From contig NZ_BSYJ01000001.1 of the NCBI RefSeq assembly GCF_030270605.1, forward strand, positions 186,001 to 250,000: a DNA stretch of 64,000 nucleotides. Direction: 5' to 3'. This DNA comes from Biformimicrobium ophioploci (lineage in GTDB: Bacteria > Pseudomonadota > Gammaproteobacteria > Pseudomonadales > Cellvibrionaceae). The notes under the pieces were generated by a model, which made no database searches, was not told the origin of the DNA, and saw only the letters and a program-made list of their open reading frames with translations. Positions 24,268 to 31,504 of this stretch are shown piece after piece. The stretch's first letter is position 1, and every line of letters starts with the position of its first letter. Both the position numbers and the translations under genes were made by a program.

Positions 24268-26529
24268 TTACTGGACACTGTTATCTGCCAGCACCGCGGT
24301 GTGCGGGCCCGACGCCCGCAACTCCACCACTTCCGGCAGATCGGTTTTGTGGAACTGATTACTGGAAATGCGGGTCTTTGGCTCACCAACTGTGTGCTCA
24401 ACCTTGATAACCTGCGACGCTTCGAAGTGATTATTCTCGATCCTGGCTAGCTGTACCCCATGCAGTTTGAGCAGTGCAGCAGGCTTGTTGCGCTTGCCGA
24501 GGCCGGAAGAAAAAACCTTGTTGTCGGAGAACTCCAGGTGCGGACCGAAAGTGCTTTCGTCCGTACCGCCCCGGTAGAGATTCACCAGAGCACCATGAAC
24601 GCCCCTGAATTCATTGCCTTTCAGTGTCACATACTCGGCGTTGTAAATACCCAGGTCGTCACGTTCTTTGTCGAGTCGTATCAGGTCACCGCTGATGTTT
24701 TCAAAGCGACTGTTTTCAACGGTAAACGACGTAGCAAACGCGCGACTTCCGGAATCGAAAAAATGAAAGGAGTGATTTACGTCCAGATGCTCCACCCGGG
24801 TATTGCGCATGGCAAAACGGTAGTTCTCAAGCATGCCCCAGCGCGCGGTACGTATAAGGGAGTTCCCTGCGGAGTCGGGCGCCTGCTTTCCGGAAAGCAC
24901 CAGACCATCCAGCTCAAGACTGCCGCCATCAGCAATTTCAAACAGGGTCCCGCGCTCAGGCAATAGCGTAACCTTGCCCCGGTTCCGCGCGCGGATAGTA
25001 AGGGTTTTATTCAGACTTACTGTTTTGCGTACCGTATAGATGCCATCATCCAGCACCAGTACATCTCCGGCGGATGCGGCTTTGGCGGCATCGAATAGCG
25101 CATCTTCAGCCCAGGTGACTTTCACAGTATCACCCGATCCGAAAGGCACAATCGGGTCAGCTTTCGGGTACCATGCCGGCCCAACCTGAGCGCGTGTTAC
25201 AGGAGATAGTTCACGGCTAGCACCCACGGATGCTTTTGCATCTGCGTCTGGATAAAGCAACCCGTTCTCTGCCCGGGTCAAGGTGACAGATTGTTGATCC
25301 AACCCCTTTTGCACATTGACATCCAGGCCATCACCAACAAGTGGTGAAGAGACGTTACCCGCAAAGTGGATGCCGGAAATATCATCAAATACTGAAAACG
25401 GCGATTGCTTGTCTTCCTGGAAGATCAGGTTGCCGGCAAATCGGCTATCAAGCGGTACTGCGGAGCGCTCATCATCACTACCTGCCGCCAGGTGGATGTG
25501 ATCGACATTGATAAAGCTGTTATGCGATATGTCGGCGTTGACAACACGATGGTAGCGGTTGATCGGTGAGTTCGGCACACCGTTCATTACAGTGAATCCA
25601 CTGCCGAAACGAAAACCGGTCAAACCTTCCAGATAGTTGTTCCGAATGACCTGGTCACGATTGATTACGCGAATACCACCCGTGTGGTCCACGCCATTTC
25701 CAAAAAACACATTGCCTTCCACCAGGTTACCGTTGCCATGGCGCAGAGTCAGGGTGCCCCGGGACTCAAAGAAGGTATTATTCAGAATCCGGTTTTTACC
25801 GGATTTCACCGATATGATCTCCACTTCCCCATCACAGCGATCGAAGAAGTTGTTCTCGACCAGGGTATAGGAGTCTGTCAGGGAGTAGTGACTCGTTCCG
25901 ATACGGAGAGTCTCGCCACCATTGGAGCCCAGCATGGGACGGGGCCCGAAGTAATTGTGATCGATACGATGGTGGTTTTCCTGACTGGCCTCACTATCGA
26001 GACGCACCGCCATGGTCACACCCTTATTACGCTTACCTACCAGATGATTGTGGTCGAATCGATTATTGCGGCCATACATGGCCACCCAGTAATCCGACTC
26101 GAAGCGCTCCGGGTTACTGTAGTTGTCGATCACCACCTCAGTAACACGGGAGTTATTCGCCAAGTGCTGCTTATTGCGACGAAACTCGATGACCGAGCTG
26201 CTCGGCGTAAAGCCATCCTTGAACACGAGACCGGATACCACCAGGTGGTTACCGCCGAGGCGCAGATTTGATTGACCAGTCAGGAAGACCTTGCCTTTTT
26301 CCTCGGCCGTCAGGGTGATGGGGCGACCCTCTTCCCCTTCTCCACGAAAGACCATTTCAAAGTCTTTCCAGGTGCCGTTGGCAAGCACAATGGTATCGCC
26401 CGGCTCTGCGGCCTTCACCGCATCGCGATAAGCCTTCTGGGTATTGACCAGCACTTCCGCTGAGAGAGCTTGCTGGGCCACCAGCAACATCGCAAGTGAC
26501 AGCACCGTTTGTCTTATTAGAGTTTTCAT
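24268..26529 (-). CDS. PL6 two-domain alginate lyase (poly-mannuronate/guluronate lyase)
   Basis: The 753-residue protein has a signal peptide (1-24, ending ALSA) and two right-handed beta-helix domains. The spacing of key residues agrees with Glaciecola AlyGC as I recall it: Asn203, Glu235 and Glu237 for calcium, and Lys242 and Arg263 as catalytic base and acid. It should cleave alginate by calcium-dependent beta-elimination; two-domain PL6 enzymes are often exolytic on polyG. The start at ATG 26529 gives a proper signal peptide; an upstream ATG at 26565 does not. It is the first gene of the leftward alginate operon, divergent from the TonB receptor. Confidence 0.95.
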   Translation of the reverse strand: MKTLIRQTVLSLAMLLVAQQALSAEVLVNTQKAYRDAVKAAEPGDTIVLANGTWKDFEMVFRGEGEEGRPITLTAEEKGKVFLTGQSNLRLGGNHLVVSGLVFKDGFTPSSSVIEFRRNKQHLANNSRVTEVVIDNYSNPERFESDYWVAMYGRNNRFDHNHLVGKRNKGVTMAVRLDSEASQENHHRIDHNYFGPRPMLGSNGGETLRIGTSHYSLTDSYTLVENNFFDRCDGEVEIISVKSGKNRILNNTFFESRGTLTLRHGNGNLVEGNVFFGNGVDHTGGIRVINRDQVIRNNYLEGLTGFRFGSGFTVMNGVPNSPINRYHRVVNADISHNSFINVDHIHLAAGSDDERSAVPLDSRFAGNLIFQEDKQSPFSVFDDISGIHFAGNVSSPLVGDGLDVNVQKGLDQQSVTLTRAENGLLYPDADAKASVGASRELSPVTRAQVGPAWYPKADPIVPFGSGDTVKVTWAEDALFDAAKAASAGDVLVLDDGIYTVRKTVSLNKTLTIRARNRGKVTLLPERGTLFEIADGGSLELDGLVLSGKQAPDSAGNSLIRTARWGMLENYRFAMRNTRVEHLDVNHSFHFFDSGSRAFATSFTVENSRFENISGDLIRLDKERDDLGIYNAEYVTLKGNEFRGVHGALVNLYRGGTDESTFGPHLEFSDNKVFSSGLGKRNKPAALLKLHGVQLARIENNHFEASQVIKVEHTVGEPKTRISSNQFHKTDLPEVVELRASGPHTAVLADNSVQ

Positions 26530-26635
26530 AAACTTCGGGCTCTGGCGGTTATACGGACGTGCCATGCAAGATACAATGGCCCATCCTTGTCGTTATGTCT
26601 GGCAGCGTAAATCGGACAAACCGGATTGTCAACCA

Positions 26636-26650
26636 ATTGGACATACCAAT
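26636..26650. promoter_or_regulatory. alginate operator site A (ATTGG-ACATA-CCAAT)
   Basis: This is a 15-bp palindrome with 5-bp arms about 107 bp upstream of the PL6 start codon. An overlapping 8-bp palindrome, CCAATTGG (26633-26640), shares its left arm. It fits the FadR-subfamily GntR operator style (T-GGT-N-ACC-A). Confidence 0.6.
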
Positions 26651-26719
26651 ACTTGAGGCGCGCAGAGATAAAATGACAGGAAACGCAGTAATGCCCGTGA
26701 AAAAGCAAAAATAAGCCCG

Positions 26720-26734
26720 TTTGGTCTGACCAAA
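26720..26734. promoter_or_regulatory. alginate operator site B (TTTGGTC-T-GACCAAA)
   Basis: This is the best of the three sites, a perfect palindrome with 7-bp arms around a single central base. It lies roughly midway in the divergent region, 191 bp from the PL6 start and 195 bp from the receptor start. Confidence 0.68.
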
Positions 26735-26835
26735 AAACGTATTTTTTCGGGAAACTGGTTGACTAGGTGGTTGGCTGATGCGAGTTTACGCTCCGTCGAA
26801 CAATTATATTCGTGTCTTTTTACTGGGGGCCAACC

Positions 26836-26850
26836 ATTGGCCAGACCAAT
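26836..26850. promoter_or_regulatory. alginate operator site C (ATTGG-CCAGA-CCAAT)
   Basis: This 15-bp palindrome has the same arms as site A, 79 bp before the TonB receptor start and abutting a TATAAG box. A repressor bound here would block the receptor promoter. Confidence 0.62.
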
Positions 26851-26928
26851 ATAAGGTGTTCACACAGTACCGCAGGCATGATGAGACTGCCGGGCAATAT
26901 CCACGCGCAAACAACCCTGGGGGTAAAG

Positions 26929-29900
26929 ATGCGTAATAAAAATAATAACGATGCAACTGCTGTCGTCGTACGAGAAGGACAATTCCGTAAAACGCTATTG
27001 GTTAGCGCCATCGCAGCCGTTTCCTTTATGGGTTCCGCCCACGCACAGGAAGCCGCGAAACAGGCGGAGACAGCAGGGGTTATTGAAGAGGTTAACGTAA
27101 CCGGCACTCGTAAGACTGTTCAGAACACCATTGAGATGAAGCGCAATGCCACCACCATCGTCGACGGCCTGTCTGCCGATGAGATTGGTGAGCTGCCTGC
27201 GCTATCCATCGGTGAGGCACTGGAAACCGTAACAGGTGCTTCTTCCCACCGGGAAAACGGTGGTGCCACCGAAATCTCCATTCGCGGCCTGGGCCCGTTC
27301 CTCGGTTCAGCCACATTCAACGGCCGCGAAGCCACCAATGGCAGCGGTGACCGCTCCGTGAACTTCTCCCAGTTCCCATCGGAACTGATGAGCAAGCTCG
27401 CGATTTACAAGACTCAGGACGCCAGCCTGATCGAGGGCGGTGTTGCCGGCCAGATTGCTCTGGAAACCCTGAAGCCGCTGGATTACGGCAAGCAGCGCTT
27501 CCAGTTCGATGCCAAGGGCAACTGGAACCCGGACCAGCAGAATATAAAAGATTCTACTGAGGGCGATATTGGCTTTCGCGGTACCGCCAGCTATGTAGAC
27601 CAGTTCACCTTCGACAATGGCGCGGCCCTGGGCATCTCCCTGGGCGTACAGAAAAGTGAAATTTCACAGCCGGAAGCGGAAATGCGGTCCTCAAGCCCTA
27701 CCGGCAGCTCGCGCTATGCCTGTATTAATGACCCCTCCGCAACCTGGGAAGGTTTTTACGGCCCCAGCGGCGACTGTGAAGACCAGCGCGCGGATGCGCC
27801 TTATGACCCGGATGGCGATGGCGATTTCTCCGAGAGCAACCAAGGCTACGTCACTGCGGTAAACCCGGAAACGGGCCTTGCCTACAGTGATGGCCTGGAC
27901 TATGCATTTGTCTCCAGCTCCAACGGCTACCGCCAGAACGACACCTCGGACACCCGTGATGCGGTATTCGTTGCCCTCCAGTTCCAGCCCAATGAGAAAC
28001 TGGATATCAACCTGGACCTGCAGCAATCAGAGCGCACTCAGGCAGAGCAGCGTCACGACCTCAACTTCGCCAACCAGAAGCGCAACACCCCCGGCGTGAC
28101 GGCACAGAGCCTGATCGTGTCCGACAACGGTGCGATTTACCAGTGGGCCGGCGAAACTGCGATCGAGTCCAACAGTGAAGTTTACTCCCGTGCAGAGGAG
28201 TATCTCGGTTACGGCCTGAACGTTGACTTCCAGGTAACCGATGCACTGTCTATCTCTGCGGACTACGGCTTCTCGGAAACCACACGTGAAGAACTGCAGG
28301 TTTCCCTGCGCACCCAGTCTGACAACGATGACATCTTCAATGAGGACACTACTGCCGGCTACCGTCCGCTGGTGGAGTGGAACATGGGCTCCGGCGTGCG
28401 CCAGTACACCGTGTACGACTTCGACGTAACCGATCACACCCTGTTCTCGGACGAGTACCGTGTGCGTATCGATTCCGACGTTGATCGCAGGAATACCGTT
28501 GAGGCCTTCCGTACCGACTTCAATCTTGAGCTGGATAACGAGACCATCACCGCGATCAAGGGCGGCATGCGCCTCTCCGAACTCGAGTACCTGAATCTTG
28601 GCGGCACCCGCTTCACCACAGACAACCTCGATGACAGCTCCGAGGAAGAGCGCGCGCTGATTCTCGCGATCAACGAGGCCTGCCGCAACAACGCTTTCCC
28701 GGAAAGCGGCTTCTTGTCCGAACCGGCCAGCGGCAACCTGATTACCAATATCGACTCCTCCACCGGCCAGGCGACTTCGGGTACCGGCAACGGCTGGGCG
28801 ACCTTCGACACCATGTGTGTCACCAACATGATCCTCGACGCACAGGGTTATGAGTTCGCCTACCCGGAGCAGTTCCGCAAGGACCCGGGTACAACCGATG
28901 TCACCGAGACCACCACCGCGGCCTACGTGATGGCGGACTTCGAAAGTGCCATTGCCGACACCCCGGTGCGCGGTAACTTCGGTGTGCGCGTAGTGCAGAC
29001 GGAAGTGGATTCTGTTGCCTACCGCACCGCGTACGAAATTGTCGAAGATGGCGGCGGCTTCCTGTCCATGCAGCAGGTGGATGGTGCAGACTACGAGCGC
29101 GTTTCTGAAGATCACAGCTATACCGAGGTACTGCCTAGCTTCAACCTGGTAGCCGACCTCACGGACAACCTGATCCTGCGCACCGGCGTGTTCCGCGGTC
29201 TCTCGCGCGCCGATCCGAGCGACATGGGCTATAACCGCTCCTTCTCGCTGAATGGCGGCGCCGACATCACGGACCCGAACGACCTGATCAGTAACGTATC
29301 CGGCTCAGGCAACCCGCGATTCGATCCGCTGACATCCTGGAACTTCGACGCCAGTATCGAATGGTATCCGAACGACGACTCCATGCTGGCAGTGGGCCTC
29401 TACCACAAAAAGTTCACTGGCGGTTTCGAGCAGGTTCGTACTTCCGAGAGCTTTACCGTTGATGGCGAAACAGTTTCGGCTGACTTCACCATGACCCAGA
29501 CCAATGAAGACACCAACGACCTGAACGGCATCGAGATCACCGGTACCCACCGCTTCTCATACCTGCCGGGCTTACTGAGCGGGCTGGGTACAAAGATCAG
29601 CTACAACTATGCCGATTCCGACTTTGAGTTTGAGGACAGCAACTACGGTTCCATCACCGTTCTGGCGGACGATGGCAGCGTTTACTCACAGACCAAAGGT
29701 ATCGTCGCACCGGGCAACGTCCCCGGATTCTCCGAGCACGTTTTCTCCGGCCAGCTGTACTATCAGATCGGCAAGCTGGACACCAGCCTGATCTACAAGT
29801 ACCGCAGCGAGTATTTCCAGCCCTACACCAGCAACGGCACGCGCCTGCGTTTCGTTGGCGATGTGGGCGTCTGGGAAGCACGTGCTTCTTACGAGCTGAC

Positions 29901-30039
29901 CGACAATGTGAAGCTGAGCCTCGAGGCCATCAACCTGTTTGATGAGCCCAAGAAGCAGTACTTCTACACCAGGGATACACTGGGTGAACTGAATAGCTAC
30001 GGTCCCCGTGTATTCATGGGCCTGAAAGCGAAGTTCTGA
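26929..30039 (+). CDS. TonB-dependent outer-membrane receptor, probable oligo-alginate importer
   Basis: The 1036-residue protein has a long N-terminal export signal ending SAHAQE, a TonB-box-like EEVNVTGTR, a plug domain (SIGEALETVTGASSHRENGGATEISIRGLGPF) and a 22-strand barrel ending in a typical C-terminal Phe (GLKAKF). It belongs to the Xanthomonas/Caulobacter group of carbohydrate receptors. The start at ATG 26929 gives the signal peptide; the frame is open further upstream without family likeness. An external-loop segment at 293-304 (DPDGDGDFSESN) looks like a calcium-binding DxDxDG loop. It is divergent from the alginate lyases, so alginate oligomers are the likely cargo. A terminator follows. 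Confidence 0.94.
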   Translation: MRNKNNNDATAVVVREGQFRKTLLVSAIAAVSFMGSAHAQEAAKQAETAGVIEEVNVTGTRKTVQNTIEMKRNATTIVDGLSADEIGELPALSIGEALETVTGASSHRENGGATEISIRGLGPFLGSATFNGREATNGSGDRSVNFSQFPSELMSKLAIYKTQDASLIEGGVAGQIALETLKPLDYGKQRFQFDAKGNWNPDQQNIKDSTEGDIGFRGTASYVDQFTFDNGAALGISLGVQKSEISQPEAEMRSSSPTGSSRYACINDPSATWEGFYGPSGDCEDQRADAPYDPDGDGDFSESNQGYVTAVNPETGLAYSDGLDYAFVSSSNGYRQNDTSDTRDAVFVALQFQPNEKLDINLDLQQSERTQAEQRHDLNFANQKRNTPGVTAQSLIVSDNGAIYQWAGETAIESNSEVYSRAEEYLGYGLNVDFQVTDALSISADYGFSETTREELQVSLRTQSDNDDIFNEDTTAGYRPLVEWNMGSGVRQYTVYDFDVTDHTLFSDEYRVRIDSDVDRRNTVEAFRTDFNLELDNETITAIKGGMRLSELEYLNLGGTRFTTDNLDDSSEEERALILAINEACRNNAFPESGFLSEPASGNLITNIDSSTGQATSGTGNGWATFDTMCVTNMILDAQGYEFAYPEQFRKDPGTTDVTETTTAAYVMADFESAIADTPVRGNFGVRVVQTEVDSVAYRTAYEIVEDGGGFLSMQQVDGADYERVSEDHSYTEVLPSFNLVADLTDNLILRTGVFRGLSRADPSDMGYNRSFSLNGGADITDPNDLISNVSGSGNPRFDPLTSWNFDASIEWYPNDDSMLAVGLYHKKFTGGFEQVRTSESFTVDGETVSADFTMTQTNEDTNDLNGIEITGTHRFSYLPGLLSGLGTKISYNYADSDFEFEDSNYGSITVLADDGSVYSQTKGIVAPGNVPGFSEHVFSGQLYYQIGKLDTSLIYKYRSEYFQPYTSNGTRLRFVGDVGVWEARASYELTDNVKLSLEAINLFDEPKKQYFYTRDTLGELNSYGPRVFMGLKAKF

Positions 30040-30077
30040 TCTCTCTTTGGCGGTGTTGCGCCGCCTGTTTTATCCCA

Positions 30078-30109
30078 CAAAAAAACCCGCTGCAAAGCGG
30101 GTTTTTTTG
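30078..30109. terminator. bidirectional terminator between receptor and GntR gene
   Basis: CCCGCT (30086-30091) and AGCGGG (30096-30101) form a stem with a 4-nt loop, extended by a 7-nt A-run on the left and a 7-nt T-run on the right. It serves the receptor gene on the plus strand and the convergent GntR gene on the minus strand. Confidence 0.93.
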
Positions 30110-30126
30110 TGCCTGAAAAATATGAT

Positions 30127-30891
30127 TCAGTCGTCGAGGCGCTCGATGGAGAAACGCTTGCGGCGCTCGCTCACCTCACGCCGCACCACTTCAACCGCCC
30201 GGGCTTCCGATGCTTCGTGCAGTGCGTCAATGGTACGACCAAAGTGACGTCGCATGGCCTGTCGCGCCGCCTGCGTGTCGTGCTTTTCCAGTGCCTTAAG
30301 GATGGCCAGATGCTCTGCGAGGCGCTTCTGCCCGTTTTTCTTACACACAGATTTGTGTACCGCAACAATCTCGGGGTCGTGCTCCTGAATATCCCAGAGG
30401 CTGCAAATGGTATGAATCAACACACGGTTGTGCGTAGCCTGCGCAATAACTTCATGGAACTTGCGATCAGCCACTTCAGAAGTCAGGTTACCCTCTTCAT
30501 TCTCCCGCACCATTTCATGATAGGCGGCACGCAGCTGGTTCAATTGCTCATCGGTAATCATCGTGGCCGCGAGCGCGGCGGCTTCACCCTCAAAAAGGAT
30601 GCGCGCTTCGGTCAACTCGAACGGGCTGAACTCCTGTCCGCTCGGCAGTACGTCTGGCCGTTCCGTGACGTATACGCCGGAGCCGGTCTTGACGATAACG
30701 CGCCCCATCACTTCCAGCGCAATGATCGCTTCGCGAATACTCGGACGACTAACATCAAACCGCTCGGATAATTCGCGCTCGGACGGCAATCTGGAGCCGA
30801 CCGGGTACTCGCCACTGTCGAGCATCACCAGCATCTTTTCCACCACCAGCTGGTAAAGGCGCCGGCCGCCATGTGTTGGGTTACTCACCAT
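30127..30891 (-). CDS. GntR-family (FadR subfamily) regulator of the alginate locus
   Basis: The 254-residue protein has an N-terminal winged helix (about 10-80; VGSRLPSERELSERFDVSRPSIREAIIALEVMGRV is the DNA-reading part) and a C-terminal all-helical FCD ligand domain with the metal-binding pattern Asp-x3-His (ADRKFHEVI) and later histidines (ICSLW ... AEHLAIL ... MRRHF). It is probably a repressor released by an alginate breakdown product such as KDG or DEH. Its placement, the three palindromes at the lyase/receptor promoters and two half-sites at its own promoter support this. The ligand and the sign of regulation are inference. Confidence 0.9.
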   Translation of the reverse strand: MVSNPTHGGRRLYQLVVEKMLVMLDSGEYPVGSRLPSERELSERFDVSRPSIREAIIALEVMGRVIVKTGSGVYVTERPDVLPSGQEFSPFELTEARILFEGEAAALAATMITDEQLNQLRAAYHEMVRENEEGNLTSEVADRKFHEVIAQATHNRVLIHTICSLWDIQEHDPEIVAVHKSVCKKNGQKRLAEHLAILKALEKHDTQAARQAMRRHFGRTIDALHEASEARAVEVVRREVSERRKRFSIERLDD

Positions 30892-30976
30892 AATAAATTC
30901 CAGACTCTACCTACTGCGGACAACGAGAGTACGGCCAGGTACCTGCGGTTATCCGTTCCGGTGGAATTCTACCACA

Positions 30977-31011
30977 ATTGGTCTTACAGCGAAGAAAATT
31001 GGTCTAACCCG
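30977..31011. promoter_or_regulatory. two imperfect GntR operator copies upstream of the regulator gene
   Basis: ATTGGTCTTA (30977-30986) and ATTGGTCTAA (30998-31007) are direct repeats 21 bp apart, i.e. two helical turns. Each matches one arm and the centre of the alginate operators, while the CCAA arm is degenerate. They lie 86-120 bp before the GntR start codon, which suggests weak or cooperative autoregulation. Confidence 0.5.
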
Positions 31012-31052
31012 TGCGCGGCTCACCGATTTTCACAGGCATCAACGACAGGCAT

Positions 31053-31078
31053 AAAAAAGCCCGCCGGAGAGGCGGGCT
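31053..31078 (-). terminator. terminator of the small-ORF / structured-RNA unit
   Basis: On the minus strand the 8-bp GC-rich stem AGCCCGCC/GGCGGGCT (31078-31071 with 31065-31058) with a 5-nt loop is followed by six T residues (31058-31053). No annotated large gene ends here, so it marks the end of the short transcript carrying the 23-codon ORF. Confidence 0.85.
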
Positions 31079-31135
31079 GGAAAGTACATCTACCACAATA
31101 CAACCACAAAAAAAGCGTTACATCGGGTAAGGACT

Positions 31136-31197
31136 GGATTCCGGAAGGGGAATCCGGGCGCGCTTAACTGGGTACGCGCCCATTGGCAATTTGCCAA
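31136..31197 (-). ncRNA. three tandem perfect hairpins, candidate small RNA / structured 3' UTR
   Basis: Three perfect stem-loops follow one another with almost no gap: TTGGCAA/TTGCCAA (31183-31197), GGGCGCG/CGCGCCC (31156-31181) and GGATTCC/GGAATCC (31136-31155). Read on the minus strand the last loop is C-rich (CCTTCC) and the middle loop contains ACCCAG, both able to pair with Shine-Dalgarno sequences. The Rho-independent terminator at 31053-31078 lies downstream on the same strand. Transcription has not been shown; the case is structural. Confidence 0.55.
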
Positions 31198-31222
31198 GAA
31201 ACATCTAACGACAAGTCAGAAT

Positions 31223-31294
31223 TCAGGCTTCGCTCAGGTCATCCCAGGCGATTGCCGCCAGCAGAGCCAGCGCAACAGTAAAAGTAGCGATCAC
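31223..31294 (-). CDS. candidate 23-residue small hydrophobic protein
   Basis: A GTG start at 31294 is preceded by GGAGG with a 6-nt spacer, an ideal ribosome-binding site. The peptide has an uninterrupted hydrophobic helix (about residues 3-17, starting MIATFTVALAL) followed by WDDLSEA at the acidic C-terminus. It could be a small membrane protein, a leader peptide or a type I toxin-like peptide. No annotated gene follows; the three hairpins and a terminator do. The gene is divergent from the LysR gene at 31505. I do not recognise a family, and coding is supported by the ribosome-binding site and composition only. Confidence 0.5.
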   Translation of the reverse strand: MIATFTVALALLAAIAWDDLSEA

Positions 31295-31388
31295 AAGACA
31301 CCTCCATTTGTGTTCACGGATCAAATTAGACTGATTGCATCTTTCGGGTGAGGAACAAATTCTTTTCTCTAAAAGCCTTCAGGTGCGG

Positions 31389-31446
31389 AAGGAATACTAT
31401 TCCTTTGGTATACATGCTTCAAATGACTTAATTTCAAATATGAAAT
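31389..31446. promoter_or_regulatory. two palindromes in the LysR / small-ORF divergent region
   Basis: AAGGAAT-ACT-ATTCCTT (31389-31405) and ATTTCA-AATA-TGAAAT (31431-31446) lie between the small-ORF start (31294) and the LysR start (31505). LysR proteins commonly bind such dyads between divergent genes, so these are candidate sites for the neighbouring regulator. Confidence 0.45.
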
Positions 31447-31504
31447 GACTTTTATTCATAGTATATTCAGACGCCAACCTGATTGTGTTAGCCGAGCCTG
31501 AGCC

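Larger units (their letters stand above)
26530..26928. promoter_or_regulatory. divergent control region of the alginate locus
   Basis: The 399 bp between the PL6 and TonB-receptor starts contain no gene. They hold three palindromes of the form TTGG-N5-CCAA (listed separately), which fits control of both transcripts by the GntR regulator of this locus. A TATAAG box at 26850-26855 directly follows the third palindrome and may serve the receptor gene. Clear -35 boxes are lacking. Confidence 0.7.

Noticed and set aside
26812-26928. 39-codon upstream extension of the TonB receptor
   Set aside because: It contains operator site C, has no ribosome-binding site at its start and would bury the signal peptide; ATG 26929 is better.
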